Origin: Atopobiaceae bacterium
GTDB lineage: Bacteria; Actinomycetota; Coriobacteriia; Coriobacteriales; Atopobiaceae
Length of the DNA stretch: 64,000 nt
Direction of reading: 5' to 3'
Assembly: GCA_017533825.1 (NCBI GenBank)
Contig: JAFWIE010000031.1
Location: 1-64,000, forward strand
Part shown: piece by piece, positions 33,712-42,900 of the stretch
How the letters are laid out: every line of letters begins with the position of its first letter
Numbering within the stretch: position 1 is the first letter of the stretch
Program-made: the position numbers and the translations under genes
The notes under the pieces: model-generated
Database searches by the model: none
What the model saw: only the letters and a program-made list of their open reading frames with translations
Told to the model about the DNA's origin: nothing

Positions 33712-35511
33712 ATGAGACGCACGAAGAAGATGGCTGCCCTTGGCATCGCAATCGCGCTTGTCATCGCTGGATGCAGCCTCGCGCCCCAGCCGCTTACGAA
33801 CGAGCCCGAGCCAGCTCCCGAACCACCAGCCAAAACCGAGACGCAGACGCAGGAGGTTGAGACCGAGAAGCAGGAGCTTGAGACCGAGCCGGTGACGGGC
33901 CAGGATGCAAAGGTTGGGTCAACCGACGCCGAGGCCGTCGCGGTAGAGGACGACGCGATGGGCATGTACGCCATGGAGGATACCGCCTATTCCATGGCCC
34001 CCATGTCAAGCGAGTCGTTCACCACGGAGGAGTATGACGCCGTGGAGGAGTCCGGATTCGTCTCGACCAAGACGAAGCCCCTCTCGACCATCTCGGCTGA
34101 CGTGGACACGGCCAGCTACGCGAACCTGCGTCGCCTGCTCAAGGACGGCTGCAAGGTCCAGTCGGCGACGGACAAGGACGCCTCCAGCTCCAAGACCGAA
34201 GTCGAGGACGAGGATTACCCCTACTACGACCCGTACTACTATAGCCAGCCAGACGTGATTCCCACCGGGGCGGTCCGCATCGAGGAGATGCTCAACTACT
34301 TCGACTATGACTATCCCGCGCCCGAAGGCACGGACCCGTTCCGCATCACTGCCCGCGTGGGCCGCTGCCCATGGAACAACGACACAGAGCTCCTGGTCCT
34401 CGGCTACGCCACCGGCGAGGAAGACCAGAGCTTTGCGCAGAAGGGCTCGAACCTCGTCTTCCTCATCGACGTCTCGGGATCCATGGACGAAGCCGACAAG
34501 CTCCCGCTGCTGCAGAGCTCCTTCGGCGAGCTGGTGAAGAACCTCGGCGAGAACGATCGCGTCTCCATCGTGACCTACTCGGGCGAGGAGGAGGTCGTGC
34601 TCGAGGGCGCGAAGGGCTCCGACCAGCAGCAGATCATGCGCGCGATTCGCGGCCTCAAGGCGGAGGGCTCCACGAACGGTGAGGCAGGCCTGCGCATGGC
34701 TTACGAAATCGCCGAGAAGAACTTCATCGAGGGCGGCGTCAACCGCATCGTGATGGCCTCCGATGGGGACCTCAACGTGGGCATGACGAGTGAGAGCGAC
34801 TTGCACGACTACGTGGAGGGACAGCGCAAGAAGGGCGTGTACCTCTCGGTGCTGGGCTTTGGTGCCGGAAACTACAAGGACAACAAGATGGAGACCCTCG
34901 CCGACCACGGCAATGGCTCGTATCACTACATCGACTGCGAGGCAGAGGCGGACCGCGTCTTTGGCGACCGGCTCACCGCGAACCTCGTGCCCTTTGCCAA
35001 CGACGTGAAGGTGCAGATTGAGTTCAATCCTGCACAGATCAAGGCGTACCGCCTGATTGGCTACGAGAACCGTGCGATGGCCGATGAGGACTTCCAGAAC
35101 GACGAGAAGGATGCGGGAGAGGTTGGACCGAGCAGCCAGTTCACGGTGGCGTACGAAATCGTGCGCATCGACTCCCCCATGGAGTTCTCCGCGCCCGACC
35201 TCAAGTACGAGCAGAAGAGCGAGGGACAGCCGAACTCGAGCGAGTGGCTCACCGCAAAGCTTCGCTACCAGCCGTCCGAAGGCGGTGACGTCCGTGAGCA
35301 GGAGCTCGTCGTCGCAGAGCAGGACTGGAGTGAAGACCCGGGTGCCGACTGGCGCTTCGCTGCTGCCGTGAGCGAGTTCGGCATGCTGCTGCGCGACTCC
35401 GAGCACAAGGGGACGAGCTCCTACGACAGCGTGCGCAAGCTCGTCGACAAGACCGAAGACGCAACCCGTAACGAGTTCCTCGAACTGGTGAGCCTCGCCG
35501 AGCACAACTAA
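33712..35511 (+). CDS. von Willebrand factor A lipoprotein (YfbK-like)
   Basis: A 599-residue exported lipoprotein with lipobox IAGC at about residue 21, followed by a Glu/Pro/Thr-rich spacer. It has the N-terminal vWA-associated domain (PLSTISADVDTASYANLRRLL and IRIEEMLNYFDY-like), then a vWA domain with a complete MIDAS (DVSGSMDEAD near 258, the later Thr and Asp in GSTNGE and MASDGDLNVG), and a C-terminal DUF3520-like part. E. coli YfbK has the same order; adhesion or complex assembly is inferred. GAGGAGAG precedes the ATG. It diverges from the YbjN-ECF operon with a 156-base shared promoter region. Confidence 0.9.
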   Translation: MRRTKKMAALGIAIALVIAGCSLAPQPLTNEPEPAPEPPAKTETQTQEVETEKQELETEPVTGQDAKVGSTDAEAVAVEDDAMGMYAMEDTAYSMAPMSSESFTTEEYDAVEESGFVSTKTKPLSTISADVDTASYANLRRLLKDGCKVQSATDKDASSSKTEVEDEDYPYYDPYYYSQPDVIPTGAVRIEEMLNYFDYDYPAPEGTDPFRITARVGRCPWNNDTELLVLGYATGEEDQSFAQKGSNLVFLIDVSGSMDEADKLPLLQSSFGELVKNLGENDRVSIVTYSGEEEVVLEGAKGSDQQQIMRAIRGLKAEGSTNGEAGLRMAYEIAEKNFIEGGVNRIVMASDGDLNVGMTSESDLHDYVEGQRKKGVYLSVLGFGAGNYKDNKMETLADHGNGSYHYIDCEAEADRVFGDRLTANLVPFANDVKVQIEFNPAQIKAYRLIGYENRAMADEDFQNDEKDAGEVGPSSQFTVAYEIVRIDSPMEFSAPDLKYEQKSEGQPNSSEWLTAKLRYQPSEGGDVREQELVVAEQDWSEDPGADWRFAAAVSEFGMLLRDSEHKGTSSYDSVRKLVDKTEDATRNEFLELVSLAEHN

Positions 35512-35531
35512 TCAGGTCATTTGACCCCGCA

Positions 35532-35565
35532 GGCGGCCCTTGGGGACGGTCCCCCAAGGGCCGCC
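35532..35565. terminator. bidirectional terminator after the vWA gene
   Basis: A perfect 14-bp stem (35532-35545 with 35552-35565) lies between the convergent vWA and JetD-like genes. Its loop side shares a GGGGACGGTCCCC core with the hairpin near 10190. Confidence 0.75.
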
Positions 35566-35618
35566 TTCCTTGTGGAACCCGCAATGGAACCCGCACCCTA
35601 CCGGCTGCCCCTTGTGGA

Positions 35619-36926
35619 TCAGCGTCCCAAGAGTGGCAGCCTGACGCGCTGCGTCGGACGCATGCGCCGCTCCGCAAGCGTGGCGCCACAATACTGCTCC
35701 GCCGCAACCGCTTCCTGGGGGATGCGCAAGTCATCCGCTATCACGCGCAAATATGTCTCGAGCCGCGCTCGATTGAGTTGCGCGGCAAGGTCTATGCCGT
35801 TGTGCAGCAGGCGCGTCGCCCCACCTGCGACGGGAAGCTCCTCATCCACGCCAGCATCGAGCATGGCCTCGTACGCGCCGATAAGCAGCTCTATCTCGCG
35901 TTCCTCTCGGAGCTGCTCATACGCCAAGATTCCAGGCCGATCAATGTCTCCCCAGTAGAGGTAGCGGACGGGGCCACCTCGCGAAAACAGGCGCTCGGTC
36001 TCGTCGAGCACCCCTTCCCGCGATACGGCCGAACCCGCCCCATAGATGACGCCGTCCACATGGCGACCAAAGAAACGATGCCGCCCGCGCTTGAGCTCCT
36101 CTTGCAGCCGAACGTAAGGTACGTGGTTCTCGACGATGAGCATACTGAGGTTCTTGCGCATGCCATAGGGCAGGTAGTGTTGCAGCGTCGGGGCCACCTC
36201 GATGATGGCAAGCCGTTCGAGCACGCCCACAGACTTGAGCAGCGAGTGCAGACGCACCCCCTCACGCGGCTCCGAGCGCGGCGACAACAGCTTCTCGTTG
36301 CGGAAGACCTCGTACGACCGCTCTTCGAGCAGCACGGGATCCACATCCCCCTCATGACAGTCCAACCACGCGCTCACGGCACGCAGCTCCTTGTACCATG
36401 CCTTGGCAAAGGGTAGGTTACTCGCCAGATAGCCATTCGCCGTGAGCTCAGGAGACAGATTGCTGAGATATCCCGAGAGGTCGGGGCCGCTCGCCGCGCG
36501 CGAAGCCTGTGTCCCAGGCGTCGGAACCGTCGCAACGGGCTTCTGCGGCGTCGACTTCGCAGGTGCATCGCCATTCGGCTTCGGCGCTTGCCTATCAGCC
36601 GGACCTTCTGCCGCGCTCGCGGACGATCGGGCGGACGCGCTCGCGACGCTTTGCGGACGAAGGCCAAGGTTCTGGGGCGGTTCGTCAGCGATGCGATACT
36701 CACGGTAGATGGGCCGCTTCTCGGAACCCTTGGCAAGCGAGGTGGTCGACGCCTCAATCGCCTTCGCGGCAACCAACGGTGCGATAACGCGATCGTACTG
36801 GAGGTTGCTGCTCGGCGTTCCACAGAGCTTGTCGAGCCTGCGCCACGTGAGCGTACCACCCGGATGGGATCGAACGTATGCCTCAACGTTGTTGAGCGCA
36901 GAGTCGCTGACGGTCTTTTGTGCCAC
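35619..36926 (-). CDS. JetD-like Toprim protein (DUF2220), solitary
   Basis: A 435-residue protein. The C-terminal 200 residues match the Wadjet JetD/DUF2220 Toprim type: an invariant Glu in SMLIVENHVPYVRL and an Asp-x-Asp in YLYWGDIDRPGILAYEQL, the metal ligands of topoisomerase VI-like nucleases. The middle has the usual JetD arm features (LDCHEGDVDPVLLEERSYEVFRNEKLL). The N-terminus (1-75) is winged-helix-like, followed by an Ala/Pro/Ser linker. No jetA, jetB or jetC (SMC-like) gene is nearby, so this is an orphan. The GTG start is supported by AAAGGA. Confidence 0.75.
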   Translation of the reverse strand: MAQKTVSDSALNNVEAYVRSHPGGTLTWRRLDKLCGTPSSNLQYDRVIAPLVAAKAIEASTTSLAKGSEKRPIYREYRIADEPPQNLGLRPQSVASASARSSASAAEGPADRQAPKPNGDAPAKSTPQKPVATVPTPGTQASRAASGPDLSGYLSNLSPELTANGYLASNLPFAKAWYKELRAVSAWLDCHEGDVDPVLLEERSYEVFRNEKLLSPRSEPREGVRLHSLLKSVGVLERLAIIEVAPTLQHYLPYGMRKNLSMLIVENHVPYVRLQEELKRGRHRFFGRHVDGVIYGAGSAVSREGVLDETERLFSRGGPVRYLYWGDIDRPGILAYEQLREEREIELLIGAYEAMLDAGVDEELPVAGGATRLLHNGIDLAAQLNRARLETYLRVIADDLRIPQEAVAAEQYCGATLAERRMRPTQRVRLPLLGR

Positions 36927-37002
36927 GTGGTTCCTTTCTTGGTTCTGGTGGCGCCGAATTCGAAGCCACGGGCCTCTTGCCCGTCGACAAGCGCCCGACG
37001 TC

Positions 37003-37545
37003 CTAAGAGGTGAGGTTCTCCAAGACGTCGAAGCGATTGATGCGCATAAGGATCTGGTCGAGGTCGAGCACCGCCCACAACAGGGCACGTCGACGATGTC
37101 CCACAAAGACGCTCACGTTGCGCGCATGCGGAACCAGAAACGAGGGATTCCACTCCATGGCGCTGATCTCGTCGTAGCGAATCGTCGCCACGGAACCTAT
37201 GAATGGCGTCACGCACATGTAGTCGTCGAAGGTCACCACACGATACCTCCGCAACGCCATCCATGCGGCAAATGTCGTGAGCAAAAACGTATCGGAGAAC
37301 GCCAAGACAACCTTGGGGTCCGCTTCGAACGTCGTCAAGAGGCAGAGCCAACCCAAGATGAGCCCGAACGCCCCCATGAAGAGCATCGAGAAGAGCACAC
37401 CCCACGAGAAGGTTCCCGCAATCATATACGTGTCGTGATGGCTGTGGTGACGCTCCGAGATCTCGAGGCTACCCAGACGCACGACGAACACCGAGACAAG
37501 CGGCACAAGCACGGCTATCGCCATGAGGACACCCGTCGTGACCAT
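37003..37545 (-). CDS. small membrane protein with PH-like C-terminus
   Basis: A 180-residue protein with an N-terminal membrane segment, two or three further hydrophobic segments (GTFSWGVLFSMLFMGAFGLILGWLCLL and FLLTTFAAWMAL), and a C-terminal beta-rich part (YRVVTFDDYMCVTPFIGSVATIRYDEISAMEW) resembling bacterial PH-like domains. Function unknown. It begins 7 bases after the tyrosine phosphatase stop, with GGTAGG spanning that stop, so the two are coupled. Confidence 0.65.
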   Translation of the reverse strand: MVTTGVLMAIAVLVPLVSVFVVRLGSLEISERHHSHHDTYMIAGTFSWGVLFSMLFMGAFGLILGWLCLLTTFEADPKVVLAFSDTFLLTTFAAWMALRRYRVVTFDDYMCVTPFIGSVATIRYDEISAMEWNPSFLVPHARNVSVFVGHRRRALLWAVLDLDQILMRINRFDVLENLTS

Positions 37546-37552
37546 GCCACGC

Positions 37553-38302
37553 CTACCACTTCACGAGTCTGCGCCGGACGGCCGCCACGTCCTCGTCGCG
37601 AACGCCGCACTCGAGGAGGAAGTTCTCCACGCCTTCGTGCTCGTCATTCATCAAGTCGTACGTCTGCTCGATGACGTCTGCCTGGGAATCCAGAATCGGC
37701 CGCCATTTGCGTAGAGAGTAGTCCTCCCATTGCGCATGCCAGACGGGCGAACGCATGAGGTTCGGACGCGTCTGCACGTAATCGGCCACAATGTCCCATT
37801 TGTCCACGCCCGCGAGGCTCAGAAGCAGCATGGCGAGAACGCCCGTGCGGTCCTTGCCGACGGCGCAATGGAAGAGCACGCACCCCTCGGGAGCATCGGC
37901 GATGAAGCGCATGCACGCGCGCACCGCCTCGTAGTTCTCGAGGATGAGACGGTACATGTTTGCCATGGAGATGTTCTCGGGGTCATTCATCAAGCTCGCC
38001 TGATCAGTGTCCGCGAGGTTGTAGCTGAGCAGGGGGATGTTGGCACTGACCACATCTGGACCTATCGGGCGGTCCGGATCGTCTGCGACCTCCGAGGGAT
38101 CGCGCAAATCAAGGATGGCACGAACGCCATAGTCGTACAGAAATCGTTCGTCTCGTGCAGTGAGCATAGAGAGGCTGTCAGAACGCAAGAACCGATGGAA
38201 GAGGGTTTGTTCGCCGTTCGCGGTGGGATGTCCGCCGAGCTCGCGAACGTTGCAAGCACCATCTAAGGGCAGTCGCACCCAACTTCGTTCGTAAGGATCC
38301 AT
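37553..38302 (-). CDS. tyrosine/dual-specificity protein phosphatase
   Basis: A 249-residue cytoplasmic phosphatase of the Y_phosphatase3 (LipA/PtpB-like) family. It contains NVRELGG near the start, the DLRDPSEVADDPDR acid-loop region and the P-loop FHCAVGKDRTG with nucleophile Cys146. Relatives dephosphorylate phosphotyrosine proteins or phosphoinositides. AAGGG lies upstream of the ATG. It is first of a two-gene unit with the PH-like membrane protein. Confidence 0.9.
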   Translation of the reverse strand: MDPYERSWVRLPLDGACNVRELGGHPTANGEQTLFHRFLRSDSLSMLTARDERFLYDYGVRAILDLRDPSEVADDPDRPIGPDVVSANIPLLSYNLADTDQASLMNDPENISMANMYRLILENYEAVRACMRFIADAPEGCVLFHCAVGKDRTGVLAMLLLSLAGVDKWDIVADYVQTRPNLMRSPVWHAQWEDYSLRKWRPILDSQADVIEQTYDLMNDEHEGVENFLLECGVRDEDVAAVRRRLVKW

Positions 38303-38485
38303 AGATTCCCTTCAGTCGTGCCGATACCCTCGGCAAATTGTTTGCCCTTTACTCTACCGCAAAATATCGCGTTGTCCCTCCACAGCAACGAACGATTTGC
38401 ACAAAGGTCTGCCCCCTTTGCCACGCCGCTCTTTGCCTCATCGTCCGCGACGATATATACCATTTGCCGCAGAACCCAGACGCGT

Positions 38486-38529
38486 GCAGGCCAACAACAC
38501 AGGCATTGTCTCCCGTGTTGTTGGCCTGC
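38486..38529. terminator. perfect 15-bp hairpin after the HAD gene
   Basis: GCAGGCCAACAACAC (38486-38500) pairs perfectly with 38515-38529 around a 14-base loop, 20 bases beyond the HAD stop. It has no T-run. Between it and the phosphatase start, 38330-38470 contains several TTTGCC/GGCAAA words but no gene. Confidence 0.6.
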
Positions 38530-38548
38530 CTCATCGCTTCATCGTATG

Positions 38549-39850
38549 CTATGCGGCCTCTGCGAGCTCAACCTCTTCTTCCGCCTCGACTGCACCAGGC
38601 AGCGCCGTCTTGACGACACCTTCGCCATAGATTGTGGCCCAGTCCTGGTCGCTCATGTGGAAGAGGGTCCAACCCTCTTTGTTGGCCTCCTCGGTCTGTT
38701 CCTTCGCGCGATCCAGGTCGCCGTACTCACGCTCCGCATCGTCGCATAGCACGAGCACGCCCATGCCCTTGTGGTCAGGATTTGCCTGGGCAAAGTTCAG
38801 CATGGAGTAGTCACCGGAGCTGTTGCCAAACGCAAGGATGGGCCGCTTGCCAATCTCACGCATGATGGCGATGGACTTGCCCGTCTTGCCGGTCTCCTGG
38901 CCGAGGGGATCGCCAAGCACGATGTCTTCGTCCTGGCCCATATTGTACTTGTCATACGCCTCGTCACCCTCGCCGGTCGCCACATAGGCAACGTCGGTGC
39001 CGATGATGCGGTCGGGGGCAATGTCAAAGACGGTCGGCACGAGAGCGCGGACGAACTCACGCTCGCAGGCACTGACCATCCACACGTCGAAGTCGTTTGC
39101 CTTGAGATAGTCGATGACCTCAAGCATGGGCTTGTAGAACGACTGGCCGTAGGTCATGCCCTCGAATCCCACGGCGTCAACGGATTCTGCAAAGGACCGC
39201 ACGTGCGCGTGATACTCCTCGGGCGTCATGCCGGCAAACTCGGAGGTAATGAGCTTGCCCTTGTTTTCTTCCTGCTCAGCCGTGACCTTCTCGCCCGCAT
39301 TGATGGTGTTGCGGATGTCCTGGCACATCTTGACCGTCTCGTCGGAGGGAGTGTAGTCGGCCTCGTTATAGCTGGGATTGTCGAGCACGCGGTTGAGCAG
39401 CATGCACCAATCAATGTAGAAAGGAGCCTTCTCGCAGATAATCGTTCCGTCCATGTCGAAGGTCGCGATGCGGTCGGCGGGCTCCACGTAGTCGGCGCTC
39501 GACTCGTCCGTCACCGCCTTCACGTACTCAACAAGGGTCTTGAGGGACTCGGAATCCGCGTTCCACGAGGGGAATGTGACCGCAAAGTCGATGTTGTTGT
39601 TATCGAAGGCTGTCGTCGTGGCTTCCGTCGAGGCTTCGGTGGTCGCAGTGGTCTCAGTGGTCTCGGTAGCCTCAGTCGTCTCCGCCGTCGTCTCGGTAGC
39701 GGCGGCATCCGACGATGCCTCATTTGTGGCAGCCTGGTTGTTGGCGCATCCTGCAAGCAGGACGATCATGGTGAGGCTCAGCACAAGCATCGAGACGAGT
39801 GCGGCGCGCAGCGTCTTGCCTCCCTTAGATGACGTGGTGGTCTGAGACAT
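38549..39850 (-). CDS. HAD-superfamily phosphatase lipoprotein
   Basis: A 433-residue exported lipoprotein: lipobox LAGC at about residue 35, then a Thr/Glu/Ala-rich spacer (repeats of TETTE). The enzyme part is a HAD hydrolase with motif I FDMDGTI near 134, motif II VSAC, motif III Lys in the GKTGKS region and motif IV FGNSSGDYSM. The cap region and DMDGT/GDY motifs resemble phosphoserine phosphatase-like acid phosphatases. It probably scavenges phosphate from organic phosphates outside the membrane. AAAGGGG precedes the ATG. Confidence 0.85.
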   Translation of the reverse strand: MSQTTTSSKGGKTLRAALVSMLVLSLTMIVLLAGCANNQAATNEASSDAAATETTAETTEATETTETTATTEASTEATTTAFDNNNIDFAVTFPSWNADSESLKTLVEYVKAVTDESSADYVEPADRIATFDMDGTIICEKAPFYIDWCMLLNRVLDNPSYNEADYTPSDETVKMCQDIRNTINAGEKVTAEQEENKGKLITSEFAGMTPEEYHAHVRSFAESVDAVGFEGMTYGQSFYKPMLEVIDYLKANDFDVWMVSACEREFVRALVPTVFDIAPDRIIGTDVAYVATGEGDEAYDKYNMGQDEDIVLGDPLGQETGKTGKSIAIMREIGKRPILAFGNSSGDYSMLNFAQANPDHKGMGVLVLCDDAEREYGDLDRAKEQTEEANKEGWTLFHMSDQDWATIYGEGVVKTALPGAVEAEEEVELAEAA

Positions 39851-39915
39851 GGTACCCCTTTCTGCGATGGACAACGAACCATGTCCCACCGTAGCACAAA
39901 AGCTGAGAGGCGCTT

Positions 39916-39959
39916 AAAACGAGGCTGCTTGCACCGTTCGTGGCGCAAACAGCCTCGTT
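39916..39959 (-). terminator. intrinsic terminator of the dehydratase gene
   Basis: AACGAGGCTG and CAGCCTCGTT pair (39918-39927 with 39950-39959), extended by four inner pairs, and TTTT follows on the minus strand, 36 bases past the stop. Confidence 0.8.
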
Positions 39960-39994
39960 CATGCAGCAAAGGGGGCACGGGATGTCCCTCAGCC

Positions 39995-42900
39995 TCAGAG
40001 CGCGGCTTCAATCTTGTCGAAGATGGTATCGGGCAGCTCGTCGCCCTCAAGCACGAAGCCCTTACCCTCGCGGAAGTTCTCCTTCGCCACCGAAATCATG
40101 AGCTTGATGCGGTTGAGCTGGTTGACCTCGCTCGCACCGGGATCGTAGTCCACAGCCACGATGTTGCTCTGCGGATGCAGCTGCCGCAGGCGCTTGATCA
40201 CGCTCTTGCCCACCACGTGGTTGGGCAGGCAGGCGAACGGCGAGGCGCAGATGATGTTCGGCGTGCCCGTCTCGATGAGCTCCACCATCTCGGCCGTGAG
40301 CAGCCAGCCCTCACCCATCGTGTTGCAAAGCGAGAGGATCTCCTCGGCCTTCTTGCCCAAGTCAAAGATCTGCGTATAGGGCTCAAAGCGCTCGCTCTCC
40401 TCGAGCATCTTGTTGATGGGAGCGCGCAGCGCGTCGATGGCGGCAATGCCGATGCCGTGCGTCACGCGATTTTTGCGCTTGGTGCCGAGTTCATGCCTGA
40501 GGTTGATCTGGTTGGACGTGCCAAAGAGGAAGAAGTCCAGAAGCCCGGGCACATTCGCCTCACAGCCCTCCGCCTCGATGACGTGCACGACGTCGTTGTT
40601 TGCCGTGGGGTGGAACTTGACGAGAATCTCGCCCACCACACCGACGCGCGGCTTCGAACGGTCGTTCACGAGCGGCAGCGCATCGAACGCCTGCACCGTG
40701 TCGCGGCAGAGGCGATAGAACGTCTTGCGCGACGCGCGCGGCACCTGCACCTTGGCACGGCCCATGAACTCGCCATAGAGCCTGTCGGCCGCACCCGGCT
40801 CCGCCTCGTAGGGACGCGTGCGATACAGGCACTGCATGATGAGGTCACCGTAGAGCAGCGAGTAGATGGCGCTCATCACGAGGCTCGGCTTCAAGACCTT
40901 GAAGCCCGGATTCGACTCGTCGAGACCACCCGCCACCGAAAGCGAGATGACGGGAATCTCGGGATGGCCCGACTCCTTGAGCGCCTTGCGGATAAGCGCG
41001 ATGTAATTGGTCGCGCGACAGCCGCCGCCCGTCTGGGAGATGAGCACTGCGGTGCGCTTGAGGTCGTACTTGCCCGAGAGAACCGCGTTGATCAGCTGCC
41101 CCGTCACCAGAATCGAGGGATAGCAGATGTCGTTGTTCACGTACTTGAGGCCCGCATCCACCGCACCGTGGTCCACCGACGGAAGCAGCACGACGTTGTA
41201 ACCCGCATCTCGCAGCACGGCTTCCACGATTTCGAAGTGTATGGGCGACATCTGGGGCGCAAGGATGGTGTAGCCACTCTCCTGCATCTCCTTGGTGAAG
41301 CGCACCTTCTGGAACGCGGCGCTCTCCGAGGCACGATACACCGGCGGCCTGCGGCGCAGGTCCGTCTGGCGCGCCTGCTCGAGCGTGCCGTCGGCCATGA
41401 GCACCTCAGGCGGCTGAATCTCCTTGACCTCGCCTCGCTCGACCTGCAAATCGAGCTTCTCGCGCTCCTCCTCGAGGGCCGCCATGAGGGAGCGGATGCG
41501 AATTCGTGCGGCGCCGAGGTTCGAGACCTCGTCGATCTTGAGCACGGTGTAGATCTTGTCGCTGGCCTCCAGGATTTCCTGCACCTGGTCGCACGTGAGC
41601 GCGTCCAGACCGCAGCCGAAGCTGTTGAGCTGGATGAGGTCCAGATCGTTGCGCGAGGCGACGAAGCGCGCCGCACGATACAGGCGGCTGTGGTACATCC
41701 ACTGATCGACCACGCGGATGGGTCGCTCGGGACGCATCTTGTGGGCAACGCTGTCCTCGGTGAGCACGGCAAAGCCGAAGCTGTTCACCAACTCGGGAAT
41801 GGCATGGTTGATCTCGGGGTCATTGTGATAGGGGCGCCCGGCGATCACGATGCCATGACCGTCGTGCTCCTCGATCCACGCGAGCGTCTCGTCACCCAAG
41901 CGATGCATCTGTTCCTTGAACTCGAGGTCTGCCTGCCAAGCCGCGTCGACGGCGGCATCAATCTGCTTCCGCGTGATGCGCGTCCCGTGGAAGCGACCCT
42001 TGCCCTGCTTGGCATCCTCTTCACGCTGCACCGAGACGACCTCGTACAGACGCCGCTTGAGCTCCTTCTTATCGTCGTAGGGCAAGAATGGCGCGAGGTA
42101 CTGCACCTCGTGCGCGCCGAGCTCGTCGACGTTGAGTTCGAGCGCCTGCGGATAGCTCATCACGATGGGGCAGTTGTAGTGGTTGGTCGCCGTCTCGTCC
42201 TCCTGGCGCTCCCAACGCACGCAGGGCATCCAGATGAAGTCCACGTCCTTCGCGAGCAGGTTCATGATGTGGCCATGGCTCAGCTTCGCGGGGTAGCAGA
42301 CGCTCTCGCTCGGCATGGACTCGATGCCAGCCTCGTAGATGCGCTTGGTCGACTGGTCGGAGAGAACGACCGAGAAGCCAAGCCGCGTGAAGAACTCGTG
42401 CCAGAAGGGGTAGTTCTCGTACATGTTGAGCGCACGCGGGATTCCCACGGTACCGCGGGGTGCGTCTTGAGGCGCGAGGCCCTCGCGCTCGAAGAGGAGC
42501 TCATTCTTCCGCTTGAAGAGATTGGGCGCCTCCACCTTGCCCTTGCGCGAACGACCGGAACCCTTCTCGCAGCGATTGCCAGTGATGAAGCGATGGCCAC
42601 CGCCGAAGTCGTTGATGGTGAGGAGGCAGTTGTTGGAGCAACGCCCGCAGTTGACCTTGGTGAGTTTGACGGAGAGCTCGTTGAGGGCGCGCCGGCCGAG
42701 CACCGTGGAGGTGCCGTCGCGCCCCGCGCGGTCGCGCGCGAGCAGCGCCGCACCGTACGCACCCATCGAGCCGGCGATGTCGGGACGAATAACCTCGCGT
42801 CCCGTGAGCAGCTCGAACGCGCGCAGTGTCGCGTCACTCATGAAGGTACCGCCCTGCACCACGATATGCGCCCCAATCTCGTCGTAGTCGCGCAGCTTGA

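Noticed and set aside
35619-36926. Complete Wadjet defence system
   Set aside because: Neighbouring genes are a vWA lipoprotein and a PH-like membrane protein; none resembles JetA, JetB or JetC.
38330-38470. Fourth palindromic element of the E1-E3 type
   Set aside because: TTTGCC/GGCAAA words recur, but only 6-8 bases long and mostly in direct orientation; no long hairpin pair or core is seen.
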